In this document: piece by piece, positions 21,251 to 31,880 of the stretch
Position numbering within the stretch: the first letter of the stretch is position 1
How the letters are laid out: every line of letters begins with the position of its first letter
NCBI GenBank assembly: GCA_002104945.1
Contig: MCFH01000015.1
Span: 786,501 to 850,500 of the forward strand
Source of the DNA: Piromyces finnis
Lineage: Eukaryota; Neocallimastigomycota; Neocallimastigomycetes; Neocallimastigales; Neocallimastigaceae
Length of the DNA stretch: 64,000 bases
Reading direction: 5' to 3'
Program-made: the position numbers and the translations under genes
The notes under the pieces: model-generated
Databases searched by the model: none
Told to the model about the DNA's origin: nothing
The model's input: only the letters and a program-made list of their open reading frames with translations

Positions 21251-21805
21251 TTAAAATGATTTTATTTCAATATGTTTTAATTTTGAATTTAAGTAACCAT
21301 TTTCAATTGCTGTTTTGCTTGACAAATTATCAGTGAAAATAGTAATTGGTTTGTTGAAATTGAAAATTTCTTTGAGAATATTTCTGACCCATAGAACTTT
21401 CTTTGTGCGTTCAGCAGTACTTACATATTCAGCTTCTGCAGTTGAAGTGGCAACCGTTGTTTGTTTTTTAGATTGCCATAATATGGAACCTTTTCCCATT
21501 AAAATAATACATCCTGAAGTTAATTTTCTATCAGATGTATCATCGCCAAAGTCAGAATCTGTATAGGCTTGTATTGAACCCTTTCCGTTGTAACAAATTT
21601 TGTATTGGCTTGTGGCGTTTAAGTATTTTAAAATGTTTGTAACACTTTTCCAATTGGTTGCAATTGGGTTTTCGGGGTATCTATCGGCCTTATTTACTGC
21701 GTAGGAAATGTCTTTTCTAGTACATTTTGAAAGGTATATTAGAGAACCAACTGCGCTTTTATAAGTTGTTTTGTTGAATGGCGTATTGCTTCTTGAAGTT
21801 TCCAC
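21251..21805 (-). pseudogene. Copia C1 RNase H domain
   Basis: Reads TYKSAVGSLIYLSKCTRKDI and SYAVNKADRYPENPI, then RNase H with AYTDSDFGDD (catalytic Asp), KKQTTVATSTAEAEYVS (catalytic Glu) and ITIFTDNLSSKTAIENG (catalytic Asp). The domain itself is undamaged. The frame ends at a stop at 21251, before the usual ADxLTK tail. Upstream RT is in other frames. Confidence 0.9.
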
Positions 21806-21809
21806 TGGT

Positions 21810-22690
21810 GAATGGAGTTTTAGATTTTCTTGTTTTATTAATATTGAATTTTCTTAATATTTCTTTTATGAAATTCTCTTGGATATATGGTAGCTAAAAT
21901 TTTTTTTCTTTTATACCTAGGATATAATTGATTAGATTGCATTTTAAGATTTTAAATTTTGATTTGATTTTATCGACAATCCCTGTGATGATTAAATCAT
22001 CAACATATAACCCGATTATACATGAAGGAGGTTTACTACCAGCCTTTTTTATAAATATATAAGGTTCAGACGATAATTGCAGAAACTTGTTATTTAATAG
22101 AAAAGAAGAAAAAGTATTATTCCAATGACGGCCAGATTGTTTAAGGCCGTAGAGTGTCTTATTTAATTTCTAGTAGCCTTTGCCATAGTTGCGATCGCCT
22201 TGGGGGATGTGTATGGATGGCAAAGTCGAGAGGAGCATTTAGATATGCGGCTTTAATATCGAGTTGCATAATATTCCATTTGAACTTTGAAGCTAATGCA
22301 ATGAGAAGCTTGAGGCTATCGACACTAAGAGTAGGAGAAAATGTCAATTCATAGTCTATGCCAAGTTTTTGAGTAAAACCTCTGGCAACTAGGCGAGCCT
22401 TGTATTTATCGATACAACCAAAGGCATCTTTTTTAATAGTAAAAACCCATTTTGTAGATATAGGGGTTTTACCATATGGGACACTTTTAACTACTTCTAT
22501 AATATTGTTAGAATAAAGGTTATCTAATTCATTATTAATAGCCTCAACCCATTCCTTTTTGTTTTTCCCGGAAATGGCTTGTTTGTAGGTAAGGGGACTA
22601 TCAGTAACAATATTTATGGAAGGATTATCAGTAGTTGATAAAGATTTTTAGAGACATCATCAAGGAGAATCCTTTTCTTAAGACATAATA
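21810..22690 (-). pseudogene. Copia C1 reverse transcriptase, frameshifted
   Basis: From 22640 down: YKQAISGKNKKEWVEAINNE, PISTKWVFTIKKDAFG, KARLVARGFTQKLGIDY, TFSPTLSVDSLK, MQLDIKAAYLNAPLDFAIHT. Then frame changes; near 22150-22000 the sequence encodes a QSGRHWNN-like segment and IIGLYVDDLIITG (YVDD, near 22000), followed by LINYILGIK. At least three frame changes, so no functional enzyme. Confidence 0.87.
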
Positions 22691-23081
22691 ATTGTTTCTG
22701 GTTACCTTGCTGGGTGGCTTCGGAGGAATTGTGGTTTGAGTAATCATTCTTGCTTCTTCGGCCTACAAAGTCAATGTCCATCAAATCATCTTGGTCATTG
22801 TTGATAATCGACTGATTGTATTTAATGTTCTTTTGAAGGTAGATTTGAAAATTAACCTTGTTATTAACTTCGGTCAAAAAATCCTTAATCTTCTTTGTTC
22901 CATCAGGGTGTATCTGGGTTCTCATACATTGAGGTAAAGAATAATAAATAATCCTTGTTTTTTCCCAGTCTCCTAAGTTAGAATTGTTGGATTTCATCAC
23001 AGAGAATATTTCATTGATTTGATGGAGTACATCCTTACAGTCAGTTAAACTTTTGGCCTTTAAAGAATAAAGTTTCTTCAT
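22614..23081 (-). pseudogene. Copia C1 Gag (UBN2-like) fragment
   Basis: MKKLYSLKAKSLTDCKDVLH, INEIFSVMKSNNSNLGDWEK and IIYYSLPQCMRTQ match the pattern of copia capsid domains (UBN2/gag polypeptide: a short loop followed by L-P). The same phase continues to 23115 (ESSDIQHW), so the ATG at 23081 is internal. After DLMDIDFVGRRSKNDYSNH the zinc knuckle and protease are missing, and the frame runs into RT sequence by about 22690. Confidence 0.72.
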
Positions 23082-23119
23082 CCAATGTTGAATATCAGAT
23101 GATTCATTACCTTAATAAA

Positions 23120-23641
23120 GCTAGGGTTGTTAATAGAATATACACATATATACGTATATATGCAAAAAAATTAAATTAATTTTATATTAATTAAAGTTTG
23201 AGAAATCTTTCATAATTAAATATTAAAAATTTATTAATGACATTTTATAATAATTTAAGTTTTAAAATTAAAATTTAATATTTCAATTTAATATCAATTA
23301 AAGTTAATTATAGCAAAAGAGTTTTAATAATGTAACATATTCATATTGATAAATACATGTAATATTATATATTATATTATATTATATTATATTATATTAT
23401 ATTATATAATTATAGTAAATATTTAAATAAATTGTTTATAAATTATTGTGCGTATTTCAATATAGATATTATTATTTTTATAATTAATAATATCAAATTT
23501 ATTAAATGTTTATATAGAATATTTTATTAATAATATTAAAAGATATAATATAAATATTATATACATGTTGTGATCTTAATAAATAATAAATTTATACTTT
23601 TGAGGAAAATATTATAAGAAACATAACTAAAAACATTATAT
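23120..23641 (+). repeat. Repeat I with (ATATT)n tract
   Basis: TAACATATTCATATTGATAAATACATGTAA followed by an (ATATT)n run (about 23366-23407) and TTTATAAATTATTGTGCG. The right part is the reverse complement of 45240-45430, and the left part recurs at 40750-40815. In both the 23-kb and 45-kb copies an LTR H lies directly next to it. Confidence 0.65.
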
Positions 23642-24165
23642 TGATATAACTCGGTTCTATTTCCTTTTTAGGGAGAGACTTTATGTATTAATGTTTTTAA
23701 AATTAATTTTATTAAATATAAATTTTTGGCTAGAAATACAAGAAGCAAAGAATTAATTATAAGAAATAATAATACATTTATATATCTTTTAATAATTATA
23801 AACTATATTTTGTTTGTTTAATTAATAAATATATAATAACTAATATAAAAAGTATAAAAATATTTATTAAAGTATAATAAAAATATAATAAAATATAAAT
23901 ATAAAATATAAAATATTATAAATAAAAACAATAAATAAAAGAAATTATTTACATAACATAAAATTATGTTATAATTTTATATTTTTATTATTTAAATTAA
24001 TAAAATAAATTTATGCTATCACTTAAATTTATCTTATCATGTGAATTTATTTACGCCTCAATTGCTTTTAGTCACGTTATTACATGACTATTTTAATTTA
24101 TTTTATGTAATTATTAATAAAATAATTTTATTAATAATTAGAGTTTTATATAATATTTCATATCA
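23642..24165 (-). mobile_element. 3' LTR (family H) of G1 copy 2
   Basis: On the minus strand begins TGATATGAAATATTATATAA right after the polypurine tract and ends GAGTTATATCA at 23642. Compared with the 45435-45667 LTR it has two extra internal blocks. Shared landmarks: GCAATTGAGGCGTAA, AACGTGACTAAAAGC, TCCCTAAAAAGGAAATAGAA (minus-strand sense). Confidence 0.85.
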
Positions 24166-24177
24166 AATGTCCCTCCT
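24166..24177 (-). promoter_or_regulatory. Polypurine tract of G1 copy 2
   Basis: Minus-strand AGGAGGGACATT immediately before the TGATATG start of LTR H. In LTR retrotransposons this purine run primes plus-strand DNA synthesis. It follows the integrase stop (24186) by a few bases. Confidence 0.75.
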
Positions 24178-24185
24178 AAATACAA

Positions 24186-25652
24186 CTATGGAGTTGTAGA
24201 ATAAATTTTTATTATATTTTTAAGGTGAACAGGACGTTCTAAAAGTCTTTTGGTATCTGGATCCATTAATTTAGCGGTATTATATTGTTTACTTACAACT
24301 TCGAAGGGTCTTACAAAATAAGGTTCTAATTTGTATCTCGAAAAATTCCTAACTTTAACTAAATCATCTATTTTAATTTCGTTCTGTTTGTTCATACTAG
24401 TAATTTCTTCTCTTTTAGCTTCCCAGTACTTGTTATTCTTCTTAATATTGTTACAAGCATCTATTATCCAATTATAATGATCTATAAATTTTTCAATTAA
24501 CTGCTATTCTTGGCTACCTTGGACCATGGAAGTAGGAAGAGTAGTGTATAATTCGAACAGCTGTTGGTCTTTTCTACCATAGACCAATTCAAAACTTGAA
24601 TATTTGGCAACCGTATTTTTAGATGTTCTTAAAGCTCATAGAGCAAAAGGAAGAACTTTGTCCCATTCCTTTTCTTTAGAGGCAAGCAATCTTAATAATT
24701 TTCCTATTTCTCTATTGCGATTTTTAGTTAGTCCATTGGACTCTGGATGATATGTTACGGTGAATTTAATGTATACGTCATACAAGTCTAGAAAAATTTT
24801 TATAAAGTCAGAATTAAATTGTACTCCATTATCAGTAGTTATGGTAGTAGGTGTACCAAATCTTGCAAAAATTTTTGATAGGAAGTAAACCACATCTTAA
24901 GACGTTATTGAGGACTGCGGCTCTGCTTCTACCCACTTGGTAAAATAGTCAACTACTACCATAATGTACTGGTTGCCTTGGCTAGTAGCAGGTAAAGGGC
25001 CTATTATATCTAAACCTAGGTGATTAAATGGAGCTTCCACAGGAGTAGCATATTTTTCTGTGGGATTGGGAATTTCATTCTTTTTATTTAATTGGTAGGT
25101 AGTACAATTAGCTATGAATCTTTTAATATCTACTGTCATTCCTTTCCAGTAGAAGGATTTCTTTAACCTCTCATAAGTTTTACCGAAGCCTTCGTGACTA
25201 ATTGCATGTGCTTTCCAAATTAAATCGAACTTTTCTTCATTTGTACTAATTATTTTTCTTAGATTTCCTTCATCTTTAATGTACCTTTCATTATCTAGAG
25301 TTACTATATGATCCTCAAGGAATTCTTTCATAAATTCAGCGATATCTCCTTCATCTGTAGCATTTTCATTGTTACTACTGCTATTATTAATAGAATGTAT
25401 TCTATAATTGATTAAATTATATTTATTACTCTTATTTCCTAATATATTATCTATATATTGTAATATATTATTCAAAGTTTGGTTCAATTGATTTTTATAT
25501 TGACATAAATTTTCGATTTTATGTTTTTCACTCATATTTTGGTTTTCTCCATTATATTGTAATATACGAGATTCTATATGGGCCAATATATTAGAATAGT
25601 ATTTGTTTATATCATTTTTGCATTGAATCAACTTAATTAAAAATTTCTTCAA
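24186..25652 (-). pseudogene. G1 copy 2 integrase
   Basis: One continuous phase from 25652 to 24186 with three stops. N-terminal linker (NQLNQTLNNILQYIDNILGN, as in the 11-kb and 17-kb arms), zinc domain HAISHEGFGKTYERLKKSFY with NCTTYQLN (second Cys changed to Tyr), core LGLDIIGPLPATSQGNQYIM (first Asp), TITTDNGVQFNSDF (second Asp), YHPESNGLTKNRNREIGKLL (Asn-Gly-Leu; the usual Glu region altered), and a C-terminal strand domain ending PVHLKNIIKIY. Stops: TAA at 24897-24899, TGA at 24636-24638 where the relative G4 has Trp (ALWALRT), and TAG near 24505. No chromodomain. Confidence 0.87.
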
Positions 25653-25955
25653 TTTATTTTGATTTATTTTAATATATTGGGGTTTATATAATTACATATA
25701 TTAGGATTACACTCTGATATATGGGATTTATTCTGAATTGAAAAATTTTTTGGATTCCCTGAAAATTTCAAATTATCAATATACCACCATTTTTCCCTTA
25801 AATTTTTAATTGATGAAATTTTTGAATTTTTCAAAATTATTTTATTTTTTTGAATAGTAGATGATTTATTATGATTTTGAATTCCTAAATTATTTTGACC
25901 TTTTTGTGTTTTCTTTTGACAAAATTTCTTCTTTATTAACTAGGTTATTACTTCG
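25653..25955 (-). pseudogene. G1 copy 2 RNase H-integrase spacer
   Basis: Low-complexity sequence in the same phase as both neighbours but with several stops. The corresponding spacer is present in the 10.6-kb and 18-kb fragments (AAATTTTTGAA..., CCTTTTTGTG), so it is part of the element, not an insertion. Confidence 0.65.
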
Positions 25956-27205
25956 TCATTCTAAGGTAGCGGGAATTCTTGATAAAGCGTCAGCGAGACA
26001 ATTTTTCTTTCCTGGTTCATATAATATTTTTATTCTTAACATACTTATAGTAATGCACCACCTAATATGGCGCATGTTTTCTGGTTCTTTATTACTGAAT
26101 AGACCAAGCAAGGGTTTATGGTCGGTATATAAGAGAACCTCATATTTATTTCCAGAAATATAGTATTTAAATTCCTTTGCACAGTAATAGACTGCTGTGC
26201 CTTCCAGGTCCGTTGTACTATAATTTCTTTCTGCTTTAGTGAGTGTTCTACTTATAAAATATATCGGATGTTCTAAGCCATCTTCATCATTAATTTGTAA
26301 TAATACACCTCCGATACCATCCTTACAGGCGTCAGTTCTAATAATGAATTGTTTATTTGAATTAGGAAAAGCTAATATTGGGGCTTCTACCAGAGCTATT
26401 TTAAGTATGTCGAAACTTTCTTGTTCTATTTTATTCCATATAAACTGAGAATCTTTCTTCAATAATTTATAAAGTGGCGCAGCCAGTTTAGCAAAGTTAT
26501 TTATGAATTTTCTGTAATACCCAACTGTACCTAAAAATGACCTAAGTTCAGACACGTCTTTTGGTTTAGACCAGTTCTTCACGGCTTCTACTTTAGACTT
26601 AATGGTTTTGAGACCATCTTTGGACACTACGTGACCAAGCACCTCTACCTCCTCCTTGAAGAAGCAACATTTCTCAATGTTGATTTTAACCTTATGTTGG
26701 CGGAAGATGTCCAAAACTTGGTTTAAATGTGAAAGGTGTTCTTCGACATTATTAGAGAAAATTAAGATATCATCTAAGAAAACATAGACAGAGTGTCCAA
26801 GTAGATCAAAGAGAATTCTATTCATTTCTCTTTGAAAAGTAGCAGGGGCACCAGTAAGACCGAAGGGCATGACCTTAAAAGCAAAAGTTCCAAACTTAGT
26901 GGTAAAACTAGTAAGGTCAATACTATCCTCGTCCATACGAATTTGGTGATACTCGGAGAATAGGTCCAGAGTAGAGAAAATTTTTGCTCCACCAATCCCG
27001 CTAAAAATTTCATCAATATTAGGAAGTGAGTAGGAATCTAGAACAGTTAAAGCATTTAATTTTCTATAGTCCATGCAAAGTCTCCATTTACCATTCTTTT
27101 TTGTGACAAGGACTATAGGAGATGACCATGAAGATTTGGAGGGAACAATAAGACCTTTATTAATTAACTTGGTAAGTTCCTCCTTAAGAATGTCTGACTT
27201 GAATT
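25956..27205 (-). CDS. G1 copy 2 reverse transcriptase-RNase H, intact domain
   Basis: Uninterrupted frame with all RT motifs: SWSSPIVLVTKKNGKWRLCM, YRKLNALTVLDSYSLPNIDE, FSTLDLFSEYHQI (motif A Asp; Glu where relatives have Gly), KVMPFGLTGAPATFQ, VYVFLDDILIFSNN (FLDD), VEVLGHVVSKDG, RSFLGTVGYYRKF. Then RNase H: FIIRTDACKDGIGGVLL, TTDLEGTAVYYCAKEF, LLYTDHKPLLGLF and ends KNCLADALSRIPATLE. Stop at 25956. The N-terminus is cut at 27205 by repeat M, so there is no native start; the leading residues before NKFKSD come from the junction. Best reference copy of this family in the window. Confidence 0.9.
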
Positions 27206-27440
27206 TGTTACACATATCATAAATTAAAAATTTATTAATTATAAATTAAAAATTTTTCTATTCAAATATTAAGAGATTATTCATAATATATATTAAGGAT
27301 TTAATTAATATATGTTACAGTGAATGATCCATATATTGTGAATGAAATCAATTTAAATCCTTAGCTATCCAAAATCATTAAATTTCAAATGATGAATAGT
27401 TGGAAAAAGTACGAGGATTTTTGAGAAAAATTTTAAAAAT
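27206..27440 (+). repeat. LTR-like repeat M, copy 2
   Basis: TGTTACACATATCATAAAT start, similar to 11405-11650 to GTACGAGGATTTTT. It lies head-on between the minus-strand RT of G1 and a plus-strand gag that begins at 27496, consistent with an LTR/leader of the gag element. Confidence 0.5.
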
Positions 27441-27495
27441 TGAAAAATAATAATAATAAATAATAATAATTCGTTAAAAAAATAAATAAAAAAAA

Positions 27496-28149
27496 ATGTC
27501 TGAAGAAGCCTTAAGACAGCAAAACAAAATTTTTACGCTCCAACGTGTCACTGTCATCAGTGACGAAGACAATGATGTTGACACGTGGTAAGAACAAATA
27601 CAAACTTGGAAGGATCTCCATAACATTGAGGACAAGAAGGAAATCTACGAATGGTGTTTATTGACAGTCAAAGGTAGCGGTGCCAAGGAAATTAGAAGAT
27701 ATATCACTCATGGGCCATCTGGAAAAATCTACCCTGACCTGGAAACTATTAGAGATATTTTTAAAAACTTGTACGACTTAGAGTACAAACCAGAAGATAT
27801 CATTGACGATTTGAAAGAGCTGAAAATAGACAACAAGGAAGATATCAAAGATTTTAACAAAAAGTACAAGAATAAGTATAATCAACTGGAATCTTTTGAT
27901 CAAAATGGCATTACGGTAGCTGATTACCTAAATGCGATTGAATCAAGACCGGAATCCTGGAAGGGTGTTAAGCTAGCTGGAAGAAAGATTAAACTAAACG
28001 AAGCATTTGAGATTGTAGAGTTATATGACAAAGTCGATAAGAAGTTGAAAAATAAATCTACCAGTAAGTCTTCCTTCAATTTCTTTTCTAGAGTAAATAA
28101 TGCGGGAAACTCTAGTTTTCAGAAGAAAATTAATATTAAGCCTGAAGAG
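27496..28149 (+). pseudogene. Gypsy Gag capsid region with one early stop
   Basis: ATG at 27496 opens MSEEALRQQNKIFTLQ. A TAA at about 27592, in DTWxEQIQTW, interrupts it, and the same frame continues to 28149. Content: EIYEWCLLTVKGSGAKEIRR, DLETIRDIFKNLYDLEYKPE, IKDFNKKYKNKYNQLESFD, ADYLNAIESRPESWKGVKLA. This is the helical capsid type with conserved aromatic/Leu spacing of retrotransposon Gag. A family A2 LTR is inserted after KPEE; the zinc knuckle lies on the far side (28902 on). Element family not certain; the RT downstream is G1-like. Confidence 0.8.
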
Positions 28150-28896
28150 TGTAAAGATATAATATATATCTTTATATTATTTAATAATTAACTATTAATT
28201 ATTAAATAATAAATTAATATTTATTAAAATTAACTATGAAATTTTTAATATTCAATGGAATAATTTAATAATAAATTATTTTATAATAATTCCGTCAAAA
28301 TTAAATAAAGATAAATATTTAAATTTAAGGAACAAAAGAATCTTAATTAAATTTAAATATTTCAAAAATTTTAAATATTCATAATAGCTTTAAATACTTT
28401 TTATTTAATTTTAGAATAGTTTAATAATAATATATTTTCTTATTTAAATTTATAATAGTTTAATAATTTTAACTGAGTTTTAAAAATAGATGTGTTTATA
28501 TTTCAATAGGAAATATATTAAGAATAGTATTGATAATATTAAATTAATTTATAGATAATACATGAGCTTTATTCAATTTTGAGTTTACTCAAATTGTATT
28601 AAAAGTATAATGAATTAGTTTAGTTTAGTTTTATTATTTTATTATTTAATTAGATTAGTTTTGTTTATTTTATATTAAATATATGTTTATTTAAATAGAA
28701 TAATATATTAGAATATAATTATGAAAAAATATAAATACATGTAAATTTTATCAATTGAATCGATGTAATTGTTATTTTATTTCTAACCATTAATAAAGAA
28801 GATAATTTTTAAAAAGAAACTCCTATTTTTATTTTATCGTGTGTTTAATTGTTTTATTGTTAAATATATAATCTGTTTTAAGATTAATATTTTACA
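28150..28896 (+). mobile_element. Solo LTR, family A2, inside gag
   Basis: TGTAAAGATATAATATATCT to AATATTTTACA. Exact 5-bp duplication AAGAG at 28145-28149 and 28897-28901. Removing it rejoins the gag frame between the capsid and the zinc knuckle. Confidence 0.92.
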
Positions 28897-29260
28897 AAGA
28901 GTATGGTGAGAGGATTAGTAGTAGGAATAATACAAATCCTTTCAAAGTTCAATTTTGTTATTTCTGCCGTAACCCTGGTCATAAGAAGAGTAGTTGTCCT
29001 GAGCATTCTAAATATGAATATATGAAATACCAAGAAATGATGAGTCGCAATAAACATAATAATAACGTTGAAGAAGAACTCTCTAGTGACTCTGAAGGTG
29101 GTTATTTAAACTACTAGATGGGAGTGAGCGTTCTCCCGAAAATAATAACTCTCAAGAAGAAATGAAATATTATTATGTGGATGGTATCAAAAGAAAGAAA
29201 ATGCCCTCAGAACCCGAAGTTGAAATTAAACATCCTAAAAAGGAAACAAAGGACTAATTA
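28897..29260 (+). pseudogene. Gag zinc knuckle and C-terminus
   Basis: Reads ERISSRNNTNPFKVQFCYFC and the knuckle CYFCRNPGHKKSSC (CX2CX4HX4C), then EHSKYEYMKYQEMMSRNKHN and an acidic stretch EEELSSDSEGG before a stop. A frame change then gives KKKMPSEPEVEIKHPKK-like sequence. Continues the capsid frame of 27496-28149 across the LTR. Confidence 0.8.
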
Positions 29261-29269
29261 AACCTTCGA

Positions 29270-29778
29270 AGTCTTCTTGGTAATCTCCTATTGTTTTAGT
29301 CTCAAAGAAGAATGGTAAATGGCGCTTGTGTTGTGATTATAGAAAATTAAATGGTATGACAGTTCCTGACTCATATTCAATTCCAAATATCGATGAAACT
29401 TTTCATATTCTCCATGGTGCAAAGGTCTTTTCTACTCTGGACTTGTTTTCTGGTTACCATCAAATTCTTATGGATGAAGAAAGTAGAGATTTAACTAGTT
29501 TTACTACAAAATTTGGTAATTTTATATATAAAGTAATGCCTTTTGGTCTGACTGGTGCTCCGGCGACTTTTCAAAGAGAAATGAATCCTATTCTTTTTGA
29601 TCTTTTGGGTAATTGTATTTTTGTTTTCATGGATGATATTCTCATTTTCTCTAAAAATGAAGAAGATCATATTAAACATATTACTCAAGTCCTATCCACT
29701 TTTAGGAAACATAAAGTTAAAATCAACATTGAGAAATGTTGCTTCTTTAAGGAGGAGGTGGAGGTGTTCTTGTAGTTG
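29270..29778 (+). pseudogene. G1-like RT fragment joined to gag
   Basis: Begins abruptly in SPIVLVSKKNGKWRLCCDYR, i.e. protease and the RT N-terminus are deleted. The frame then runs through VFSTLDLFSGYHQI (motif A), MPFGLTGAPATFQ, IFVFMDDILIFSKN (motif C FMDD), KINIEKCCFFKEEVEV and breaks at 29778. Related to but distinct from G1 copies 1 and 2 (for example SYSIPNIDETFHI). Integrase and RNase H are missing. Confidence 0.88.
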
Positions 29779-29882
29779 ACTTGTCTTTCCATAGTATCAT
29801 CGTAATAAGTATCCTTGGAAGCATCATATTTGATTAGAAGATTCTTCAGTTCTTCTAACGTTTGTCTATCCGAAATTAGCAT
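29779..29882 (-). pseudogene. Short inverted coding scrap
   Basis: Minus strand from ATG at 29882: MLISDRQTLEELKNLLIKYD, then SKDTYYDDTMERQVN, where it meets the RT fragment. Composition is coding-like and the residues would fit a Gag N-terminus, but I cannot identify it. Confidence 0.4.
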
Positions 29883-30326
29883 ATAAAGTTATTAAAAATA
29901 TTAAAATTTTTAAAGTTTTAGGTTTTATAGGTGTTTATAAATTTTATTATCTTTAAGTTAAAAAATTACTAACGCTAAAGCTTCGTAATTTTTGTAATTT
30001 TTTGTTCTTTTTATACTTGAACAATTTTAATAATTACATTTTTAATTTTAATTAATTATTGTTTAATTATAAAATATTTAATTTTTATAAATTAATAATT
30101 AATATAATTATTGTAAATAGTTAATAAATTTAAAATAAATTTTTTAATAATAAATTTTTAATAATTTAAAAAAAAATTAAATAATTTCAAAGATTAAAAA
30201 TTTTATACTTTGAAATTTTTTAATAAAAATTTAAAAAATAAATTTTTTCAAATTTTCAAATTTTAAAAAAATTTTTAATTTTTCCATGTGTCCAAATTTT
30301 TTAAATTTTTATTGGTTATTATGACA
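29879..30326 (+). repeat. Repeat E, 5'-truncated copy
   Basis: Matches 55340-55737 and 60690-61156: AAAGTTTTAGGTTTTATAGG, ACTAACGCTAAAGCTTCG, TTTTGTTCTTTTTATACTTG, and CCATGTGTCCAAATTTT near the end, finishing ATTATGACA. Lacks the TGTCAAAAAGCG start. Confidence 0.75.
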
Positions 30327-30329
30327 GTT

Positions 30330-30845
30330 TTTGTTGATACAATAAGAATATTATCTTAATTCTATAAATGAATATAAAAAGTGATAATATCTGTATCTAA
30401 AAAAAAAAATATTTAATAATTAAAAATAAAGAAAATAAAAAATAAATGATTTTTATACTTGTTCATTTTCAAGTATTAGTTTTATAAAATAAAGTTTAAT
30501 TATAAATTTGGATATTTAATAACTCTCGTATTATTAAATATATATATATTTTATTATTAATACATCTCGTATGTATATTAATATAATTATAAATATTATT
30601 TTAATAAATTTAATATTATTATTTAATTTTGACAGATTATTAGGAACAATTTTAAAAAGAACATTTTCTATTACTATTTATACAAAATTATTTTGAAGTA
30701 TAATTATAAACAAATATAAACTATTTAATTTAAAAAGAAATAAACAATTAAATAAACAAAAAGTTTACATTTATAATTTTTGATTTAATAATTTTATACA
30801 TGTTAAATATTTTAATTTTTATCTATGTTTTAATTATTGTTATTA
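30330..30845 (+). repeat. LTR-like repeat D
   Basis: TTGATACAATAAGAATATTATC, GTGATAATATCTGTATCTAAA, GATTATTAGGAACAATTTT, TACAAAATTATTTTGAAGT, AAAAAGTTTACATTTATAA. Same order as 61157-61581 and inverted at 15823-16345. In two of three places D directly follows repeat E, so E and D may be parts of one unit. Confidence 0.65.
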
Positions 30846-30899
30846 TTGTTATTGTTAATTATTTAATTTAATTTTAGTATTTTATTTATTAATTATTAA

Positions 30900-31104
30900 T
30901 AAGTAAAAGAGGCTATTATTAAATGAAAATAAAATAGGTGAAATTTATATGACTGAATGTCAAGTGTATACATACATTAATGAAATTTACATTAAATCTA
31001 TGTTCTACATAAAATAATGTTAATTATACATAGAAATATTTATTTACATGATATCACGTGTATAATTATTTAACTATAGTTATTAATATCTAGATTATAT
31101 AACA
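30900..31104 (-). mobile_element. 3' LTR of copia C2 (left limit uncertain)
   Basis: On the minus strand starts TGTTATATAATCTAGATATT directly after the polypurine tract. It runs at least through ATACACGTGATATCATGTAA and the region near 30950. No second copy exists in the window, so the other end cannot be fixed. Confidence 0.6.
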
Positions 31105-31117
31105 CTCCCCCTCAAAT
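31105..31117 (-). promoter_or_regulatory. Copia C2 polypurine tract
   Basis: Minus-strand ATTTGAGGGGGAG followed by TGTTATATAATC. The GAGGGGGAGTGTT arrangement is typical of the 3' end of copia elements, where it primes plus-strand synthesis. Confidence 0.85.
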
Positions 31118-31119
31118 CA

Positions 31120-31880
31120 GTATTTAATTATTACTTGATTTGCAAAATTTTTAATTTTATTACCGTTAACATTTTTAGTTAATGTATCTGCTAACATTTT
31201 GTTGGTTTAAATATATTCTAACTTAATAATATTTTTATTAATATTGTCATTATTAAAATGATATTTAATTGAAATGTTTTAATTTTGGATTTAAGTCTCC
31301 ATTTTCCATTGAGGTATTACTTGCCATATTGTCGGTAAAGATTTTTATTGGTTTGCTAAAATGAAATAATTCATAATATATTTTTGAAATATAAAATCTT
31401 TTTGATATATAATGAAGCACTTACATATTCCGCTTCCGCTGTGGACGTAGCTACATTATCTTGTTTTCTAGAGTTCCAAGATATTGGATCTTTTCCCATT
31501 AAGATAATGTTATCTGAAGTAGATTTTCTATCCTTAACGTCGTTTGCGAAGTCTGAATCTGTGTAAGCTACTATGGTCTCCTTTACCGTGATATGTAATT
31601 TTATAATTTTTACTCGAATTTAAATATTTTAAAATATTTACGACTTTGACCCAGTCTGAAACTGTTGGATTTTCTGCATACCTAGCTGCTTTATTGACGG
31701 CGAAAGAGATATCAGGTCTTGTACATCTTGCTAAAAAGGATAGCCTTCCTATGGCACTCTTGTATATTGTTTTATCGAAGGGCTTCTTGTTTTCTGACAA
31801 TACATTATCTCCGACATATGGCGTATTTACAGCTCTACTATTATTAATGTTGAACTTATTTAAAATATTATTAATCATAC
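31120..31880 (-). pseudogene. Copia C2 RNase H and tail
   Basis: Frame 31534-31878 carries YKSAIGRLSFLARCTRPDIS and FAVNKAARYAENPTVSDW. A frameshift near 31565 moves to the frame with AYTDSDFANDVKDRKSTSDN, SWNSRKQDNVATSTAEAEYV and IKIFTDNMASNTSMENG. The copia tail LADTLTKNVNGNKIKNFANQ ends at a stop near 31130, just before the polypurine tract. All RNase H catalytic positions are recognisable. Confidence 0.86.

Larger units (their letters stand above)
21251..23115 (-). mobile_element. Ty1/copia element C1, internally deleted
   Basis: Minus-strand gag fragment joined directly to RT and RNase H. Protease and integrase, which lie between them in copia elements, are absent, so this is a deletion derivative. 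No LTRs are attached. The left neighbour is spacer, the right neighbour repeat I. Parts are listed separately. Confidence 0.87.

Noticed and set aside
23366-23407. Telomere-like or satellite array (ATATT)n
   Set aside because: A short A+T microsatellite inside repeat I; no G-rich strand and no extended array.
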